Assembly (NCBI GenBank): GCA_002104985.1
Contig: MCGO01000036.1
Location: forward strand, 62,001 to 126,000
Source of the DNA: Rhizoclosmatium globosum
Lineage: Eukaryota > Chytridiomycota > Chytridiomycetes > Chytridiales > Chytriomycetaceae
Direction of reading: 5' to 3'
Length of the DNA stretch: 64,000 nt
Shown here: one piece after another, positions 40,010 through 50,556 of the stretch
Layout: each line of letters opens with the position of its first letter
How positions within the stretch are numbered: position 1 is the stretch's first letter
Position numbers and translations under genes: made by a program
Notes under the pieces: generated by a model
The model's database searches: none
Told to the model about the DNA's origin: nothing
What the model saw: only the letters and a program-made list of their open reading frames with translations

Positions 40010-40475
40010 GGTTTTGTCTGTGAACCTCGGTTATGGCTCGTGTGGTTGATAATGGAGTTTCGAAACAATGGGACTTCAATAATCCCAAATGAAATTCATA
40101 TGTGAAGAATCAGTAATTAAGTGTCTATCAAAGATGAGGTGTTATTGAAATTGATGTATGAAAAACTGACTTGATTGATCACAAACTTGAATAACTGATT
40201 AGTACATTCAGTGAGAGGTTCAACCTTTTCCCTGATTCACTCTAAGAAAGCCAACACCAACTAAAATCAAACATCAGGAGGAAAGCATCAGAAAAGTGTA
40301 TGAAACATAACTTGAGAAAGCCAAGCCAGATTTTACGTTAATGATTTAACATTTAAATATCTTGGCGTGAATATGGGAGTTTCCGCACATAACGATTTTG
40401 GCTGTTTATTATTCTTGAATTCGTCCATTCCACATTTCAACTTTTCTTTCATAACAAGTAAGAAATCGTTTGGTA
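40010..40475. other. Intergenic region in the GPCR array
   Basis: About 465 bp of AT-rich sequence separate members 3 and 4, the longest gap in the array. I see no coding potential, repeat or RNA signature in it. Confidence 0.5.
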
Positions 40476-41482
40476 TTATACTGATATGCGATTGAAATAC
40501 AAAACAAGAACAGGATTCGCTAGCTGATTGAAAACTATACAGTAAACACATAGAAAATCAATCAAGGAGATGCCAGAGTATTGGGCTAATCTCGTATATT
40601 ATCACTAAAAACGAAGTTATACACAGATTTGGGAAATCTAAAACTTACTTTCAAATATGGCGTCCATCCAATTATGAAAATTCCCGGAATCGTAAAGCTT
40701 TGATACAAAAGATTTCGTTGTTCCTCCTCTGTGTTTCCAGTTGCTACCTTGACGAACACACATCTCTTTTCCGGATTGTTAGGAACATTCGTGGAAGATT
40801 CAGTTTTGCATTTTTTGCCATTGACAAATGCTGTGAAGATGCATTTGGGTCGGAATGGTGTGAATCTGATTCCTCAAAATTCTCTGCAAACCATCCACCG
40901 AAACTTGAAATTTTGCGTAAATAGAATGATAGCCCATCCGATCACCAGTATAGGCGTTCCTATCCATATCAGAACCACAGCAATGAGCCAGCGAGTTGTT
41001 GTTCTTGTCGATGCCCAATCCAACATGCAATATGTTTCAGAGGTTCTAAAATATAGGACTCTGGATTCCAACGGCCTTCGAAAATGAACGGCAATGATGG
41101 CACTGTTGTTGACACCAAGAAACATGCAAGAATCAGCCTCTTCGCAAGTGTTTGGATACTTTGGTCGGCCAACAATTGAAAGTAGCGGAATAACGTTAAG
41201 CAAGACACAGCCTAAAGTCATTCCACAACCAAAATCAATAGAGTTGCATCCAGAGTGCAAACCGTTCCCTCATTGGAGTGACCGACCAACTTTATCAGAT
41301 TTAGCACGCTATTGATCGTTGAGTTTATAAGATCTGCCCGCAGATTGTAAATGCTATCAACGGTGACGGGGGAAGCTTGAAAAGGTGTGAAATGTTGGAC
41401 GCGACAACAAGAAATTCATGACGAACGCCACTAAGCTAGTAGAGAAATATATTCCAGAAAAGATGTGTTCCTCGTAGGTCAT
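40476..41482 (-). CDS. Rhodopsin-like GPCR, array member 4 (frame-broken)
   Basis: It starts MTYEEHIFSGIYFSTSLVAF. Recognisable parts are the TM3 region (FGCGMTL then LNVIPLLSIVGRPK, frame-shifted), SETYCMLDWAS in loop 2, VVLIWIGTPILVIGWA in TM5 and a terminal QLANPVLVLYFNR. It carries more frame breaks than members 1 and 5 (near 41410, 41345, 41200, 41040 and 40940), so it may be a pseudogene. It ends with RISV and a stop directly after TM7, without a cytoplasmic tail. Confidence 0.6.
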
Positions 41483-41574
41483 GGTTTGTCTGTGAACGTT
41501 GGTTGTGACTCGTTTGTGGATAATGGAAGTTGAAACAATGGATTCTAAACTATCCAAAATTTATTTACGAAACA

Positions 41575-42687
41575 TCAGTGATTTTGTGCAACGTGTCTTT
41601 CAAATATGAGATGTATTATGTTTGTCCGAATGTGCTGATTGAAATGATATATGATGAGTGGATTGCAGACTTGATTCAAGATGATTGAGTATACACAAAT
41701 GAAATCTATCCATGGTGCCGCAAGTATGTCCATGATAGTTCGCAGATTAACACTGTATCATAAGTTAAGTTTCACTTTCATGAATAATACCTTACTTATC
41801 AGGTATGGTGTCCAGCCAAGCAAAAACGAGACGCGATGCAAATACTCTGAAGCAGAAGGTTCCTTTGCTCGGCATCAGCATCTCCGTTAGCAAATTGAAG
41901 CGTTTTAATTTCGATTCGTCGGACTTGTGAGACAAAGGAGGGATTCTTTCCTGTCAGAAAGATTGGTCTTAAACAAAGGAATTGGCTCTTCCGGAATTTG
42001 GGTCAATTTTTGATCCATCGAATTAACTCCTTCCTGTTCCTGGGTACCTTCAGATTCTCGAGGAATACCTGACGAAAACACATGTTTGATATTTTGACTG
42101 ATGCTTGAAAAGAATATAAATGGATATATAGCCCATATTATAATTGCCACGGGAGTTGAAATACATAGCAGCGTGATCCAACAAAACTAGAGTTTCAGAT
42201 CTCTTGAAGTCCATTTTATCAAGCAATATACTCCACTCGGTTCAAGAAAGAAAGAGTAGCTTTTTCCATCCAAATAGACAAGAAAAGGAAGAACCGCAGC
42301 CATAATTATGCAGCCTGCAATGGATTGAAGCGCCATCTTCCGTGAAACTTGTCTCCGCTTTACAATAGAGAAGTAGCGGAATAACGTGAGAGATAAACAG
42401 AGCAACAGAGTCATTGCACTCCCAAACAGTAATAGCGATCCTTCAATAGAACAAGCAACGTCGCCACCCATAAAATCATCATTTGAAGTCAATCTTAGTA
42501 AAGCGAAAGTGCTATTCGTGAACGAATTGATCACATCGATGACACATAGGCACACACAGATTAGTGGTGATGCAGGAAGACGGTTCATAACGCGGACATT
42601 GGAAACAACGACACCCAGGTTCAAAACAAAGGCTATCACGCTTGTTCCGCCATAGATAATCGTGAAAACGCGTGTTGGAGTATCCAT
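41575..42687 (-). CDS. Rhodopsin-like GPCR, array member 5 (most divergent)
   Basis: It starts MDTPTRVFTIIYGGTSVIAF. The TM3 Cys sits in VACSIEGSLLLFGSAM, FRY is kept (TLFRYFSIVKRRQ), loop 2 has SGVYCLIKW, and TM7 reads FICVYSIILNQVCNPLIIY. The third loop is long and acidic and is rich in Glu and Gln. It is the most divergent member and lies first in the direction of transcription, 77 bp from the divergent hydrolase gene. Frame changes lie near 42190 and 41900. Confidence 0.65.
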
Positions 42688-42764
42688 CGTGCTTTGTGAT
42701 TGATTTTCTCTTTGCAGATCTGAATTTAACATTAAAAAAAATACTCAGGAAAAGGGAAACAGTT

Positions 42765-43905
42765 ATGAATGTTGATTTTCGCATCCCTTTCCCCCGGATC
42801 TCCCAGGAAGGAGTGGAAAGTCCAGAAGACGAGTGGATCTCAGGAACCATCCACTATCCTGTGGGGACAAGTCCTGGCCAGGGATCCGAGTCAAAACCAA
42901 CGTCAATCCTCATTCTCTGCCACGGCATCGCAGGTCCACTTCCCTTTAAGCTATAGCCTGACAGTATTACTAATGCCTCGGACAGCCCACCGAAACAGCC
43001 CCAAACTGTATCCATTAGTGGCGGAACGGCTCTCGTTTCCAACGCTCCGATTCGACTTTCGAGGCTGTGGAATGTCGTCTGGGTCTGTGCTGCGAATGGT
43101 GGACTACTTCAGATGCGTCGATGATTTGGCGCTTGTGTTGGACTGGCTGCGGAAACAAGGTGGATGGAAGGTGGAGGGTGTTGTTGGCCACTCAATGGGT
43201 CAGTTGTCAAACAAGTTACTGTCAAACAATCTGTGCTCAGACTTTGTTCCAGGATCAATGGTGATTCTCTTGCATGCCTTAAGTTCCCTCTTGCATCCCC
43301 ACGGCTAATTAGTCTGTCTGGCCGGTTTGCGATGAAGCAAGGGTTGACTGAAAAGGTTGTTCGCGATGGCGTTGTTCCTAAAGAACAGATGCATTCGATT
43401 CTAGCAGCGAAACAGTTGAACGAACGGAGAGATGAGTTTACAGTCAAAGGATGGCGAAGTGGACGGGTAGATGAGAGTGGAAACGTTGTTCGAGGCAGTG
43501 TTGTGGAGTATTCTTTGTGCATTCAAGAAGCGATTGCATTATGGGAAAGAATTGATTCACTACTACCTTCATGTGAGTACTATACTATTTGTGCGACACC
43601 TTCCATTTACTCTGAATGCAGTGAAAGAACTACCGTCTCACATTCAAAGTCTGATCATTCATGGAGATGAAGACGAAATTGTGCCTGCGAAGGATGCATT
43701 GTTGTTCGAAAAAGTACTTCCCAACAACTCACTCCACTTAATCGTCAAAGGAAATCACAATTTGACGGGCAAAGAGGATGGAGATGAGGGGCGACTTCAC
43801 ATTGATGTTGTTGCCAATATCATTGTTGAATGGGTTCACAAGCTTGGTACCTTCTTAACAATTTCACAAAGCTATGAGCTGATCTTAATTATGCAGTTTC
43901 TTTAA
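42765..43905 (+). CDS. Alpha/beta hydrolase (serine hydrolase)
   Basis: It starts MNVDFRIPFPRISQEG. The triad can be read: ILILCHGIA with the oxyanion region, RFDFRGCGMSSGS, then the nucleophile elbow GHSMG at about 43188, the Asp in LIIHGDEDEIVPAKDA and the His in VKGNHNLTG. Introns lie at about 42932-42981 and 43574-43620. The family covers esterases and acylglycerol lipases, and the substrate is not predictable. A one-base loss right after GHSMG (near 43199) breaks the frame. Confidence 0.75.
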
Positions 43906-43990
43906 TATCTGTCGCTAGCACATACACGTCGCAATAAACCATTTAACCTCGCGGCTTTTCGCCTTTGTTTTTTCTTTTTTGCAAAACTCA

Positions 43991-46900
43991 ATGAGAAAAA
44001 AGTCCAAGGTCTTTGCGCGATACAAGGTAACGACGATCATGCCTTCTCTCTTTACTGAATCGATATTGTCGCGTAGAGCAAGCACAAGAAGCCTGAGACG
44101 GTCCAGCCCGAGTCTGATGAGGAGGATGCCGAGCTCAGCGATGTCGACATGGATCTTCTCGAAGAGTACGGCGACTATGCGGGCTTCCTGCGCGATCTGA
44201 ATCCAACATCGCTGATCAAGTAGTCCGCTTTCTGTGCTTGTTCCGCGTTGCCAACCTTTTCCTTTCGCAGAAACGAAGTTGTCAAGAACTCGGCAAAGAA
44301 ACTCAAAACCAAGATTGCCTCAAGTGATTCGAAGGGATGAGGACGACGATCAGGATGAAGACGACGACGAAGATGACGACGATGGTGATGAGGAGGACGA
44401 GGAGGCCTTTGACGATGATTATGAACGGGTCCCACGTACCCTCAAATCCGAATGGCAGCCTGATTCTGCTGAATCAAAGCGTCTCCCCGCTTTGGTCAGG
44501 ATGGAAAGATTATTCGTCTGGAACAACCAAAAAAGTTGCTGTCAGCTTCGGAGGAGTTGGCTGTTGCAAAGGAAAAGCAGAAGGCGTTACTGGAAGCGAA
44601 GGCAGCAAAACAAGCTCCCAAAAAGACGGATGTTCAGAAGCCGGAATCTGCGACTCCTGCAACAACTACTCCTTCAGCCCCTGCACCTGCCGCAGGAAAG
44701 GGAAAGAAGGAGAAGGAGAGAAAGATTCCTTTCAAGGCCATGACTCCTCAAATGCGGATTCAAGCTCGATGGGATGCTCAAGAACTCTTGGCTGAACTTG
44801 CCTCCGCCATCATTGAGAGCCCTGAAGAAAAGGTACGGCGTTTCGAACAACCCTTGTCAATGTTAATAACGTACCTTTGTCTATTAGTTTGGTCATCTGA
44901 AGCAAATGCGTGAAGTCGCGGAATCCCAAGATCCAACCATTCAAAAGTTCGGACTTCTTTCTCAACTCACCGTGTACCGCGACATTATTCCAGGCTACCG
45001 AATCCGTCCTCTCACAGAAGCTGAAAAGGGCGTTGTCGTGACCAAGGACGTCAAGAAACTACGTAATTTTGAAGAGGGTCTTCTCTCCAACTACCAGGTC
45101 TACCTTCAGCAACTAGAAACCAGTCTTCGGCGGCATTCTACAAACGGACCAGGGAGTGATGGAAGTGTTGCCATTGTCGCAATGCAGTGCATGACGGAGT
45201 TGCTTACCACTGTCACCCACTTCAACTTCCGTGTGAACCTGCTAAGTGCCATTGTCTCCAAAATGGGAACGAAGAGTCCCGTAGAAGTTGGAGCGATCGC
45301 GTGTAACGGCATTTGTAAATTATTCGATGGAGACGTGAATGGGGAACCCAGTTTGGAGGCCATCAAGTTGATTGCCCGTATGATCAAGAACAAGGACTAC
45401 AAGGTCGACGAATCCGTCTTAAAAACGTTCATGCATTTAAGGTTAAAGGACGAGCTTGCTCTTCCAACGAGCGAGAAGGACGAAAAGAAGAAGCAACATA
45501 ACGACAAGAAGCGAAAACGAGACAAGTTCACTCCAAACGTCTCCAAGAAAATGAAGAAGTTGCAGAAGAAAGAGGATGAAGTTCAGAATGAAATGAAGGA
45601 AGCTGAGGCAACGTATTCTCAAGAGGAAAAGCAAAAGAACGTGAGTCTTTTCTGGTCGACAATCAAAGTTTCTAACGTTGCATAAAATCAGCACTCTGAG
45701 ACTCTGAAATTCGTCTTTTTGACATATTTCCGTATCTTGAAGAACGCCGAGACTTCTCCTTTGGTCCCATCTGTGTTGGAAGGTCTCTCATTCTTTGGCC
45801 ACTTGATCAACGTGGACTTCTACGCAGACCTTTTGACTGTCCTGAAGAAAATCACCATCTCTCAGTATGAGGAGTACAGCCAAGCGACGAGTAAGGCTTC
45901 TGCAACTGCCAAGACTTCACTTCACTGTATCGTCGCGGCGCTGTTGCTTCTCTCAGGCCAAGGTGAAGCTGTCAACATCGACTTAAAGGACTTCAACACG
46001 TCTCTTTACTGTCAAATGAGTCGACTGCCGATGTTGGGAAGCAGCAGTGATGCTCGCGTTGTTGATGGTGCTGATGAAGCCAGAGTCGGTGTCGAACACG
46101 AAACTGTTGTCAAGAGAATGAGTGACATTCATTCCCGAAGTGAAATCGAGTTGGTTCTCATGGGAATGGATCTGCTTTTCTGCAGGAAAAAACAGGTGCG
46201 TAGGCTTTCCTTTTACTTCCTATTATATTCCCTCGGATAGAAAGACGAGAAAGAGATTCTGAACCTTTATGATTCTTTGTTTGGTGCCTTCGGGTTCCAT
46301 CCAATTGTTCCACTGATCCTATCCAAACCCCCCATCCTTCTTTGTTTTCAGTCGTTTGAATGTGCATATTCTAACTTCTCAATTGTGTTAGGTAATACTT
46401 CGAGCTGAAATCCCCTCCTTCCATGCCATGAATTTGTTTGCAAAAGACGAGAAAGAGATTCTGAACTGTATGATTCTTTGTTTGGTCCTTCGAGGTTCCA
46501 TCCAATTGTTCCACTGATTCAAACTATTCACAACTATCTCCCTATCTCCCCTTCCTCTATTATCACGAACTAACATATATTTTTCATCTCCAACTTGCTC
46601 AATTTGATGCTTTTTAGGTATGTTCCCCTTCACTATCACCTCTCCATCAAATCGGGCGAAAAAGACGAGAAAGAGATTCTGAAACTGTATGATTCTTTGT
46701 TTGGTTCCTCTTGAGGTTCCATCCAATTGTTCCACTGATGCCAACATAACTCCGTCCCCACTTCCACCCACAAATATGATTTTGACTAACCAAACCACTT
46801 CTTCAATTTGTTTTATTACATATATTAGGTAAGCCTTGTCCCTCTACCCTATTTGGCAGGCGCATGAGTCCAATAGCGGTTGGCTGTGAAAGACGAGAAA

Positions 46901-48088
46901 GAGATTCTGAACCATTATGATTCTTTGTTTGGTTCCTTCGGGTTCCATCCAATTGTTCCACTGATACAACCCTCGCACACTTTCTTTCCCCTTAAACCCA
47001 CCCTCACATTGTCGAGAATCTAACTCATACATTTTCAGATTCAAATCGACCGAACTGCCGCCTTCATCAAGCGTCTTGCATCGATTTCGTTGCACCTGAA
47101 ACCTCATGCTGTGTTGGCTTGCTTGAGTTTACAACGAGCTCTCCTTGTCGTAAGGATGCTCTTCATGACCATCGATCAGCTAATCATGGATTCACAGAAA
47201 CACTCCCGTCTTCAGCAACTCTTGGACCCAGAAGAGCGTTTGGGAACAGGAGTCTACAAACCGTATTTGGATGACTCAGAACTTTGTAACCCCTTCGCCA
47301 CTAACTTATGGGAGCTCTCGTTCTTGATGGTACTGTTCGCAGCCTTTTGAGTGATTCGGAACTTAACTCTGTTTATTCGTTGTGCAGAACCACTACCACC
47401 CAACCGTCCGACAATTTGCAAAACACCTCGCAAACACACAGACCCAGACATCTGCCAACGTTACCGGCACAAAGTCTCTTCCACCCGAACTGAACATGCC
47501 CCAACTGGGTTCCTCAAAAAGTTCAACACAACTCCTGAATACCCGACCCCTACATTCGTCTTTGTCCCTGCAGTCACTGAACCAGCCGTCATCACGACTG
47601 CAATGAAACGACGCCGCGACCAGGGAAAAGCCAAACTCAATCACGCCTTGATTGACGGTCCTTCGATTGTCGACCCAAGCGAGTTTTTGTTGGAAGCCGA
47701 GGAACAGGATGCGAAAGACGAGCTCAAGACCCGTGGACGTGTAAACTTGGCTGCGCTGAGTAACGGTGGTGTTGAGAACAGTGACTTGCCTCCCGCTGTT
47801 GCTGGTGATCCCGTCGTTCGTGCTTTAGTACAACGGGAGAAACGACTAAGGAAACTTGTTGAGATTGGTAGAGAGTTGCAGTTGGATCTTTTGCCTGAAG
47901 ACGAAGATGTCGAAGAAGACGACGAGGATGGTGAAGATGAAGAAGATGGGGAAGATGAGGATCTTATGGAGGATGACGGTGAGGAGGATTCGTTTCCTGT
48001 ACCAGCTTTCATGAGTAAAGGAGGTAAAAAGGGGATGAATGGGGCTCAAAGGGCTGAGCACTTTATTGCTTCATTGAAACGAAAATAG
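43991..48088 (+). CDS. NOC3: NOC3, nucleolar ribosome-biogenesis factor; host of an intronic RNA array
   Basis: Exon 1 codes MRKKSKVFARYK. An acidic region follows (DEDDDQDEDDDEDDDD), then MREVAESQDPTIQKF, VYRDIIPGYRIRPLTE and a KKLRNFEEGLLSNYQ motif typical of NOC3. Further on are VLMGMDLLFCRKKQ, AAFIKRLASISLHL and a CBF/Mak21-type end (HYHPTVRQFAKH, SLPPELN). NOC3 acts with NOC2 in 60S subunit assembly and export. The exon ending at 46195 joins the exon starting at 47039 in phase 0. Between them lies an 843-nt compound intron with four RNA elements. One-base losses near 44325, 44490 and 47510 break the frame; since the gene is essential in yeast, these are probably sequence errors. Confidence 0.85.
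46235..46324 (+). ncRNA. Putative intronic box C/D snoRNA, copy 1
   Basis: The conserved core is 46241-46317. The flanks GGATAG (46235) and CTATCC (46319) can pair as a 6-bp terminal stem. Within the core are AAGACGA (a degenerate C box that keeps both GA steps), CTGA (D' box), ATGATTC (C'-like), a small CC-TTCG-GG hairpin and a final CTGA (D box). Immediately before the D box, TCCAATTGTTCC is antisense to GGAACAATTGGA of fungal 18S rRNA. Confidence 0.7.
46436..46524 (+). ncRNA. Putative intronic box C/D snoRNA, copy 2
   Basis: The core is 46443-46518, with the same boxes and the same 18S antisense element as copy 1. The terminal stem is GTTTG (46436) with CAAAC (46520), different in sequence from copy 1 but still paired. 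The internal hairpin reads CCT-TCG-AGG. The spacer between D' and C' is one base shorter. Confidence 0.7.
46655..46742 (+). ncRNA. Putative intronic box C/D snoRNA, copy 3
   Basis: The core is 46661-46739, with boxes and antisense element unchanged. The terminal stem is the weakest of the four, GGC (46655) with GCC (46740). The internal hairpin is the longest, CCTC-TT-GAGG, with both arms changed together relative to the other copies. Confidence 0.65.
46878..46971 (+). ncRNA. Putative intronic box C/D snoRNA, copy 4
   Basis: The core is 46889-46965. The terminal stem is GGTTG (46878) with CAACC (46967), separated from the core by a few unpaired bases. The internal hairpin is CC-TTCG-GG, as in copy 1. 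Boxes and antisense element are unchanged. Confidence 0.7.
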
Positions 48089-48105
48089 AATCTTTGAATC
48101 AATGT

Positions 48106-49260
48106 TTATTTTGTTATAACTTTGGGTCGACAAGCTCGTGCAACTGGCTTTTTTGGAGGCTTTTTGATAACAGGCGAAGGTTTTGGTGCTTGTGGTTGTG
48201 GTGGAGGAGGAATCAAATTGGTTTCGAAGGAAGACAAACAAAGTCCAACGCCACCAGACGCGACTTGAGAAGGGTATTTAATTTTATAGTTTGGAGCCAT
48301 TGTTTCGTAGAGCACATAATCCTTGTATAAGTTTGGAGGCGACAAGAGTTCATGCAGTTGGCTTTGTTGAGCTTTTGACAGCCGTTGGTGTTTATGGGAA
48401 CCAGATGGCGGCACAATATCAAGCCAACGATGCGAATGAGCTGCGAATGGGCCGGTATTGTACAGGTTCAGGTTCCCCTTCAGAGACCCACCATTCTTTT
48501 CCTTCTCCTTTCGCCAAGCCTCAAATGCCTCATTACCGAGTTTTTCCCGTTGTCGTTTCCGTTCTTCTTCTTCTGCTGCTTCTCGTTCGCGACGTTCCTC
48601 AGCTTCCTTGTCCTTTCTGACTTTCTCCAGCTTCCATCGACGAATTGCTTCCTTCTCGCGCTCTTTTCGCTGCTGTTCCTGATGCTGTTGAACCAGTTGA
48701 ACTTCTTTTTCTTTCTCCATTTTGCGACGAAGAGACTCTTCTTGGGCAGTTGTTGTTCCTTCAAAACGAGTGTTAGGATGGGTGTGTGCTGTCAAAAGGT
48801 GACAAACACTTACTTCCTTCCGAGCGACCCACGCCAGAAATGCCTGTTGGCTACGTGCGCGTTTCGTAAGAAGTTCTTCGAGATCCAGTTGTGTTGGGTG
48901 GGTATTGATTGTGGCGGCCGATAATTGTGAAGGAACCAGCGAGAGAGCTGGTGAAGAGGCCCGAGCAGTTCCAGTCTCTGCTTTTCTTTCGCCATCATTA
49001 ATTGGAATTTGAAACGAGACATTATTCTGGGTCGGTGAAGCAGAACGAGTTGTTCCGGAAGAGGAGCCAGTTCGTAGCTTCCGCTCTTCTTTCTTCCGAC
49101 TGAGCCACAGCCGGAATGCATCGTCGTCGGAGTGTAAATCAGCCTGTGCAAATTGGTTGATGATCTGTGAAACAGAAGTATCTATCAATCCGTCCGTGTT
49201 TTGGTTCGAGTTGCTGTTTTCGCTGACATTTCTATGACTCAAGAACTGGTCAAGGCACAT
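48106..49260 (-). CDS. CCDC34-like coiled-coil protein
   Basis: From the ATG at 49260, the protein starts MCLDQFLSHRNVSENSN. It has three A-F-x-x-W repeats typical of CCDC34-type proteins (AFRLWLSRKKEER, AFLAWVARKE, AFEAWRKEKEKN) around a long charged helix (EERREREAAEEEERKRQ). The C-terminus is Pro/Lys-rich (IPPPPQPQAPKPSP). CCDC34 in animals is tied to cilia and sperm flagella. A likely small intron lies near 48765-48825. The frame stays open further upstream into the elongase gene, but that part is antisense coding and was left out. It ends 17 bp from the NOC3 stop on the other strand. Confidence 0.55.
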   Translation of the reverse strand: MCLDQFLSHRNVSENSNSNQNTDGLIDTSVSQIINQFAQADLHSDDDAFRLWLSRKKEERKLRTGSSSGTTRSASPTQNNVSFQIPINDGERKAETGTARASSPALSLVPSQLSAATINTHPTQLDLEELLTKRARSQQAFLAWVARKEVSVCHLLTAHTHPNTRFEGTTTAQEESLRRKMEKEKEVQLVQQHQEQQRKEREKEAIRRWKLEKVRKDKEAEERREREAAEEEERKRQREKLGNEAFEAWRKEKEKNGGSLKGNLNLYNTGPFAAHSHRWLDIVPPSGSHKHQRLSKAQQSQLHELLSPPNLYKDYVLYETMAPNYKIKYPSQVASGGVGLCLSSFETNLIPPPPQPQAPKPSPVIKKPPKKPVARACRPKVITK

Positions 49261-49437
49261 TGTTTCAGTTACTAAGTTTTGGCTTGTTAATTTGGATAAA
49301 ACGAACAAGGAAAAATGTTTTGCCGAACGCAAAGACTTGTGTCCCATGAGCCACTTGATCAAGTGTTTCGGAAAAATGTCTCTGATTCTCCCTTGGAATT
49401 TGATTTCAATTTTCTTACAAATCCAACAAAAACAAAA

Positions 49438-50556
49438 ATGAACGCCAAAACCGTACTTGACAGCTTGACAGACAAGTCGTTCCTGCTGAAAGCTCTGCAA
49501 ACGACGCCTGAGGACGCATTCATCTATGGTGTAGTGCAACTGGGAGAAGTGCTTGATCCCTTTGTTGGAAACTGGACCCAGAACGTTGGAAAGCTTATTC
49601 CAGCTTCGTTGTTGGCCCTCAAGTCTCCACACCACACCGACGAGCTTCCATTCATGAACCCAGTCCACGTCATTATGGTCGCGGTTCTCTACTTGGTTGT
49701 TATCTTCCTGGGCGTGAACGTGATGAAGCATTTCCAGCGATTTGACGTGAAGCAGTTTGCACTCGGCCACAACATCTTCTTGACAGCTCTCAGTGCGTAC
49801 ATGGCCTCTGGACTTGCCTACGAAGCGTACAGGAGTAACTACGGCGTTCTTGGAAACCCAGTGATTGCAGGAGATGGTGGAATCAGAATGGCCAAGCTCT
49901 GCTGGCTCTTCTTCATCAGCAAAATCCCTGAGTTTGCTGATACGGTATGTTTTTCTCTTTTTGAAACAGTCCCTGATTCGGCTTTGACGTTGATGCTCAT
50001 TCCTTACATCAGCTCATCATGGTCTTGAAAAAGAACAACCGTCAAATTTCATTCTTGCATCTTTACCACCACTCTTCAGTTCTTCTTGTCACATGGTTTT
50101 GCGTATTTGTTGCGCCAGGCGGTGAAATGTGGTACGTGTCGAATCTCGATGTTTGACAGTGGCGCCTATTCGAAATCTTACGTGTGTTTTCATTTTAGGT
50201 ACTCTGCTGCAGTAAACTCTTTTGTACATGTCATTATGTACGGTTACTACTTCTTGTCATCCCTTGGAGTGAAGCAAGTCGCTTTTGTCAAAAAGTACAT
50301 TACCCAAATGCAAATGACCCAATTCGTTCTCAACATGGTACAAGCTGCTGGTGTTGGGTACTTGTATCCCGCATATGCCAGGTTGTTCGGCTTGGACCCC
50401 ACATTCGTCTACCCACCTATCATCGGACAGATTCAGATCTTCTACATGGTTTCCATGTTGGTCTTGTTTGCAAACTTTTACATTCAGGACCGAAAGAGGG
50501 AGAAGTTGAGCCGTTCGCAAGGCGGGTCTGTTGATGAGAAGAAGAAGAAGTTGTGA
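49438..50556 (+). CDS. ELO-family very-long-chain fatty acid elongase (3-ketoacyl-CoA synthase)
   Basis: Exons 49438-49944, 50013-50131 and 50199-50556 join cleanly to 327 residues. The protein has multiple membrane segments and KIPEFADT before intron 1. The catalytic His box HLYHHSS follows in exon 2, and the motifs MYGYYFLSSLG and TQMQMTQFVLNMVQ come in exon 3. The C-terminus is Lys-rich (DEKKKKL), as in ER-retained elongases. ELO enzymes condense malonyl-CoA with acyl-CoA in the ER membrane. No frame corrections are needed. The start at 49438 gives the normal ELO N-terminus; 177 bp separate it from the divergent CCDC34-like gene. Confidence 0.9.

Larger units (their letters stand above)
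46196..47038 (+). other. Compound intron of four tandem intron units with zero-length exons
   Basis: The four units are 46196-46391, 46392-46617, 46618-46828 and 46829-47038. Each starts with a donor (GTGCGT, GTAATA, GTATGT, GTAAGC), has a CTAAC branch point (46371, 46570, 46786, 47020) and ends in AG. The three internal junctions read TTAG|GTAA, TTAG|GTAT and TTAG|GTAA, so the acceptor of one unit abuts the donor of the next. The outer exons are in phase 0 and continue NOC3. Each unit contains one copy of a conserved element 43-60 nt after its donor. Confidence 0.8.

Noticed and set aside
36564..42687. GPCR array as fungal opsins
   Set aside because: No lysine at the retinal-binding position in TM7 of any member.
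46241..46965. The repeated NOC3 intron element as a repeated coding exon (reads KDEKEILNLYDSLFG on plus, WNNWMEP...TKQRII on minus)
   Set aside because: Copies change length by one to three bases in the hairpin and the D'-C' spacer, so no frame is kept across copies. The flanking NOC3 exons join in phase 0 without them, and the changes fit RNA pairing rather than codons.
49261..49770. N-terminal half of a 554-codon minus-strand frame upstream of the CCDC34-like start
   Set aside because: It is antisense to the well-supported elongase exon 1 and has no independent motif; the methionine at 49260 gives a sensible protein.
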